Source: CAWAMR01 sp963783095 (GTDB lineage: Bacteria > Planctomycetota > Planctomycetia > Gemmatales > Gemmataceae). From it: DNA of 64,000 bases. Every line of letters starts with the position of its first letter. The stretch's first letter is position 1. Positions 63,201 through 64,000 of the stretch are shown here, in pieces. The notes below the pieces were generated by a model. The model was not told where the DNA came from and did no database searches. It worked only from the letters and a program-made list of their open reading frames with translations. A program made the position numbers and the translations under genes. The stretch spans positions 124,001 through 188,000 of the forward strand of contig CAWAMR010000007.1 in assembly GCA_963783095.1 (NCBI GenBank), read 5' to 3'.

Positions 63201-63437
63201 CTTGAAGAACGATCGGTCCCCCTCCACCAAGGAGAGCAGCGCAACGGGCACCTGGAAGATCTTGGCGGCCAAACGGGTCAGCCGGTCGAAGTCTTGCTCG
63301 GCCGAAGCGTCCAGTAAGGCCAAACATTGCGGGGCGGCTGGCCGCGCCGGATGTCGGATCGTAGCGGATGCCTCGGATTGTCGTCTTCCTGGCGAATCGA
63401 GAGAGTCGCCCTGAGAAGGAAGTGCAGGTAATATCAT
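60290..63437 (-). CDS. Multi-sensor (GAF/PAS) histidine kinase, heavily frameshifted
   Basis: About 1050 codons from the ATG at 63437. Order: GAF (KIFQVPVALLSLVEGDRSFF, LSHSVCKHIVDLNAPLVIND), PAS (AEPFNPRIVFVNDAYTRLTG), PAS (MTEFNPAAEKTFGYSRAEAM), GAF (MCENLGWRLGQMWQMD, GVMEFFHENILEPDGPLLAM), PAS (LLDNVQDGIVACNAEGELTL), HisKA (SEFFSRMSHELRTPLNVILG) and HATPase (GTGLGLTLSKGLVEAMQGK). No membrane segments and no receiver, so it is cytoplasmic and signals to the two receivers encoded next. Roughly ten frame changes in a GC-rich stretch; exact domain borders are uncertain. Confidence 0.75.
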
Positions 63438-63706
63438 AGTTGTACCGCGTAGCGGGCGACGCACTCTCGACGGGGATCCAAGCTGAGCGACCTGGCCAAC
63501 AAGGCGCATAGGCGGCACACAGGCCCCGGAGCCCTCGACCTTTGTCCTTACATCCTGAGATCGTTTCGCGCCTTCACTTGAAAGCGGGGAAATACGGAAC
63601 CAAAGCGGGGTGCTTGCCTCATCCAGAGGTACTCTAAGCCCTCTTTCCATTGGCGATGCGAATCGGATAAACATGCAACTTCCTTCTCCCGCAGGCGTCT
63701 CGATTG

Positions 63707-64000
63707 CTAGGCATGAACGCCATAATGCTTCACCTTGTTGCGCAGTGTCTTGTAATCGATTTGCAAGATCTGGGCCGCCTTCTTCATATTCCCCATGGTT
63801 TGCTTGAGGATTCCTGAAAGGATCTCGCGCTCCGCCCTCACTACGCACTGCTGCACGATCTCCTTGAAGGTTAAGTTGCCGGCGGGTCTTGGGTCCGGCT
63901 GCAAGTCGACCGATCCATTCGATGGCGCGACGCCGTGCTGCGGACCAGACCCTACGATTAGCAGATGTTCCGGTTCGATCCTGTTCCGGGCCAGCAAAAC
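63707..64000 (-). CDS. Fis-type DNA-binding end of a sigma54-dependent regulator, partial
   Basis: The last ~97 residues of a gene that begins beyond the window. FKEIVQQCVVRAEREILSGI followed by MGNMKKAAQILQIDYKTLRN is the Fis-like HTH_8 domain that ends NtrC-type activators. The AAA+ and receiver domains would lie past 64000. It lies upstream of the sensor-kinase operon on the same strand, so it may be its transcriptional partner. The gap 63438-63706 holds nothing recognisable. Confidence 0.78.
   Translation of the reverse strand, partial: VLLARNRIEPEHLLIVGSGPQHGVAPSNGSVDLQPDPRPAGNLTFKEIVQQCVVRAEREILSGILKQTMGNMKKAAQILQIDYKTLRNKVKHYGVHA

Overview
The window looks like a chromosome segment of a planctomycete, probably Gemmata/Zavarzinella-like. 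The evidence is two DUF1592/DUF1552 pairs with haem-c motifs, a sulfatase, Hanks-type kinases with unusual tails, a planctomycete-type J-like membrane protein with squalene-cyclase-like repeats, a RedB-like protein, a ThuA protein, TolC pairs, and dispersed palindromic repeats that translate to strings such as SPQRKQG or AKPRPA. No rRNA, tRNA or CRISPR array was recognised.

Layout. 1-5.9 kb (+): a tightly coupled operon of a HAD phosphatase (5' end off-window), a phosphoribosyltransferase-like protein, an ORC/CDC6-like AAA+ ATPase, an unrecognised Rossmann-like protein and a PfkB-type kinase. I read this as a predicted nucleotide-metabolising conflict (defence) system, and it is the best candidate for an unusual system here. 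6-13.9 kb (mostly -): DUF433 remnant, sulfite-oxidase-like molybdoenzyme, retropepsin-like protease, DapA-family aldolase, exported LolA-like protein, sulfatase, AF2212-like/PIN toxin-antitoxin, enolase-superfamily dehydratase. 14-17 kb (+): kinase with a truncated FGE tail, two hypotheticals, a possible reverse-transcriptase remnant. 17-34.8 kb: two DUF1592 -> DUF1552 gene pairs, each interrupted by repeats or mobile debris; dapA, an amidohydrolase, ThuA, a second kinase plus uridine kinase; a REP-associated transposase inside its own repeat array. 34.8-44.2 kb: ordinary, well-preserved genes (trmL, ftsK, a mazF pair, S9 peptidase, dcd, a PII protein, rhodanese). 44.3-51 kb: J-like/cyclase-repeat membrane protein, RND remnant, two TolC proteins. 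51.3-55.4 kb: response regulator with CpaE- and CpaF-like Tad pilus ATPases. 55.4-64 kb: RedB-like protein coupled to a hybrid histidine kinase, then an opposing multi-sensor kinase / receiver / HD-GYP operon and the end of a sigma54-type regulator.

Quality caveat. About half of the larger genes change reading frame once or more while homology-like motifs continue in the new frame. In many cases one base in a homopolymer run explains the shift (for example the extra G in the cpaF P-loop, the missing C in dapA, the missing G in the J-like protein). I therefore treat most of these as functional genes with sequencing indels and give one feature spanning the whole gene. Domain calls rest on motif recognition by eye; no database search was possible.
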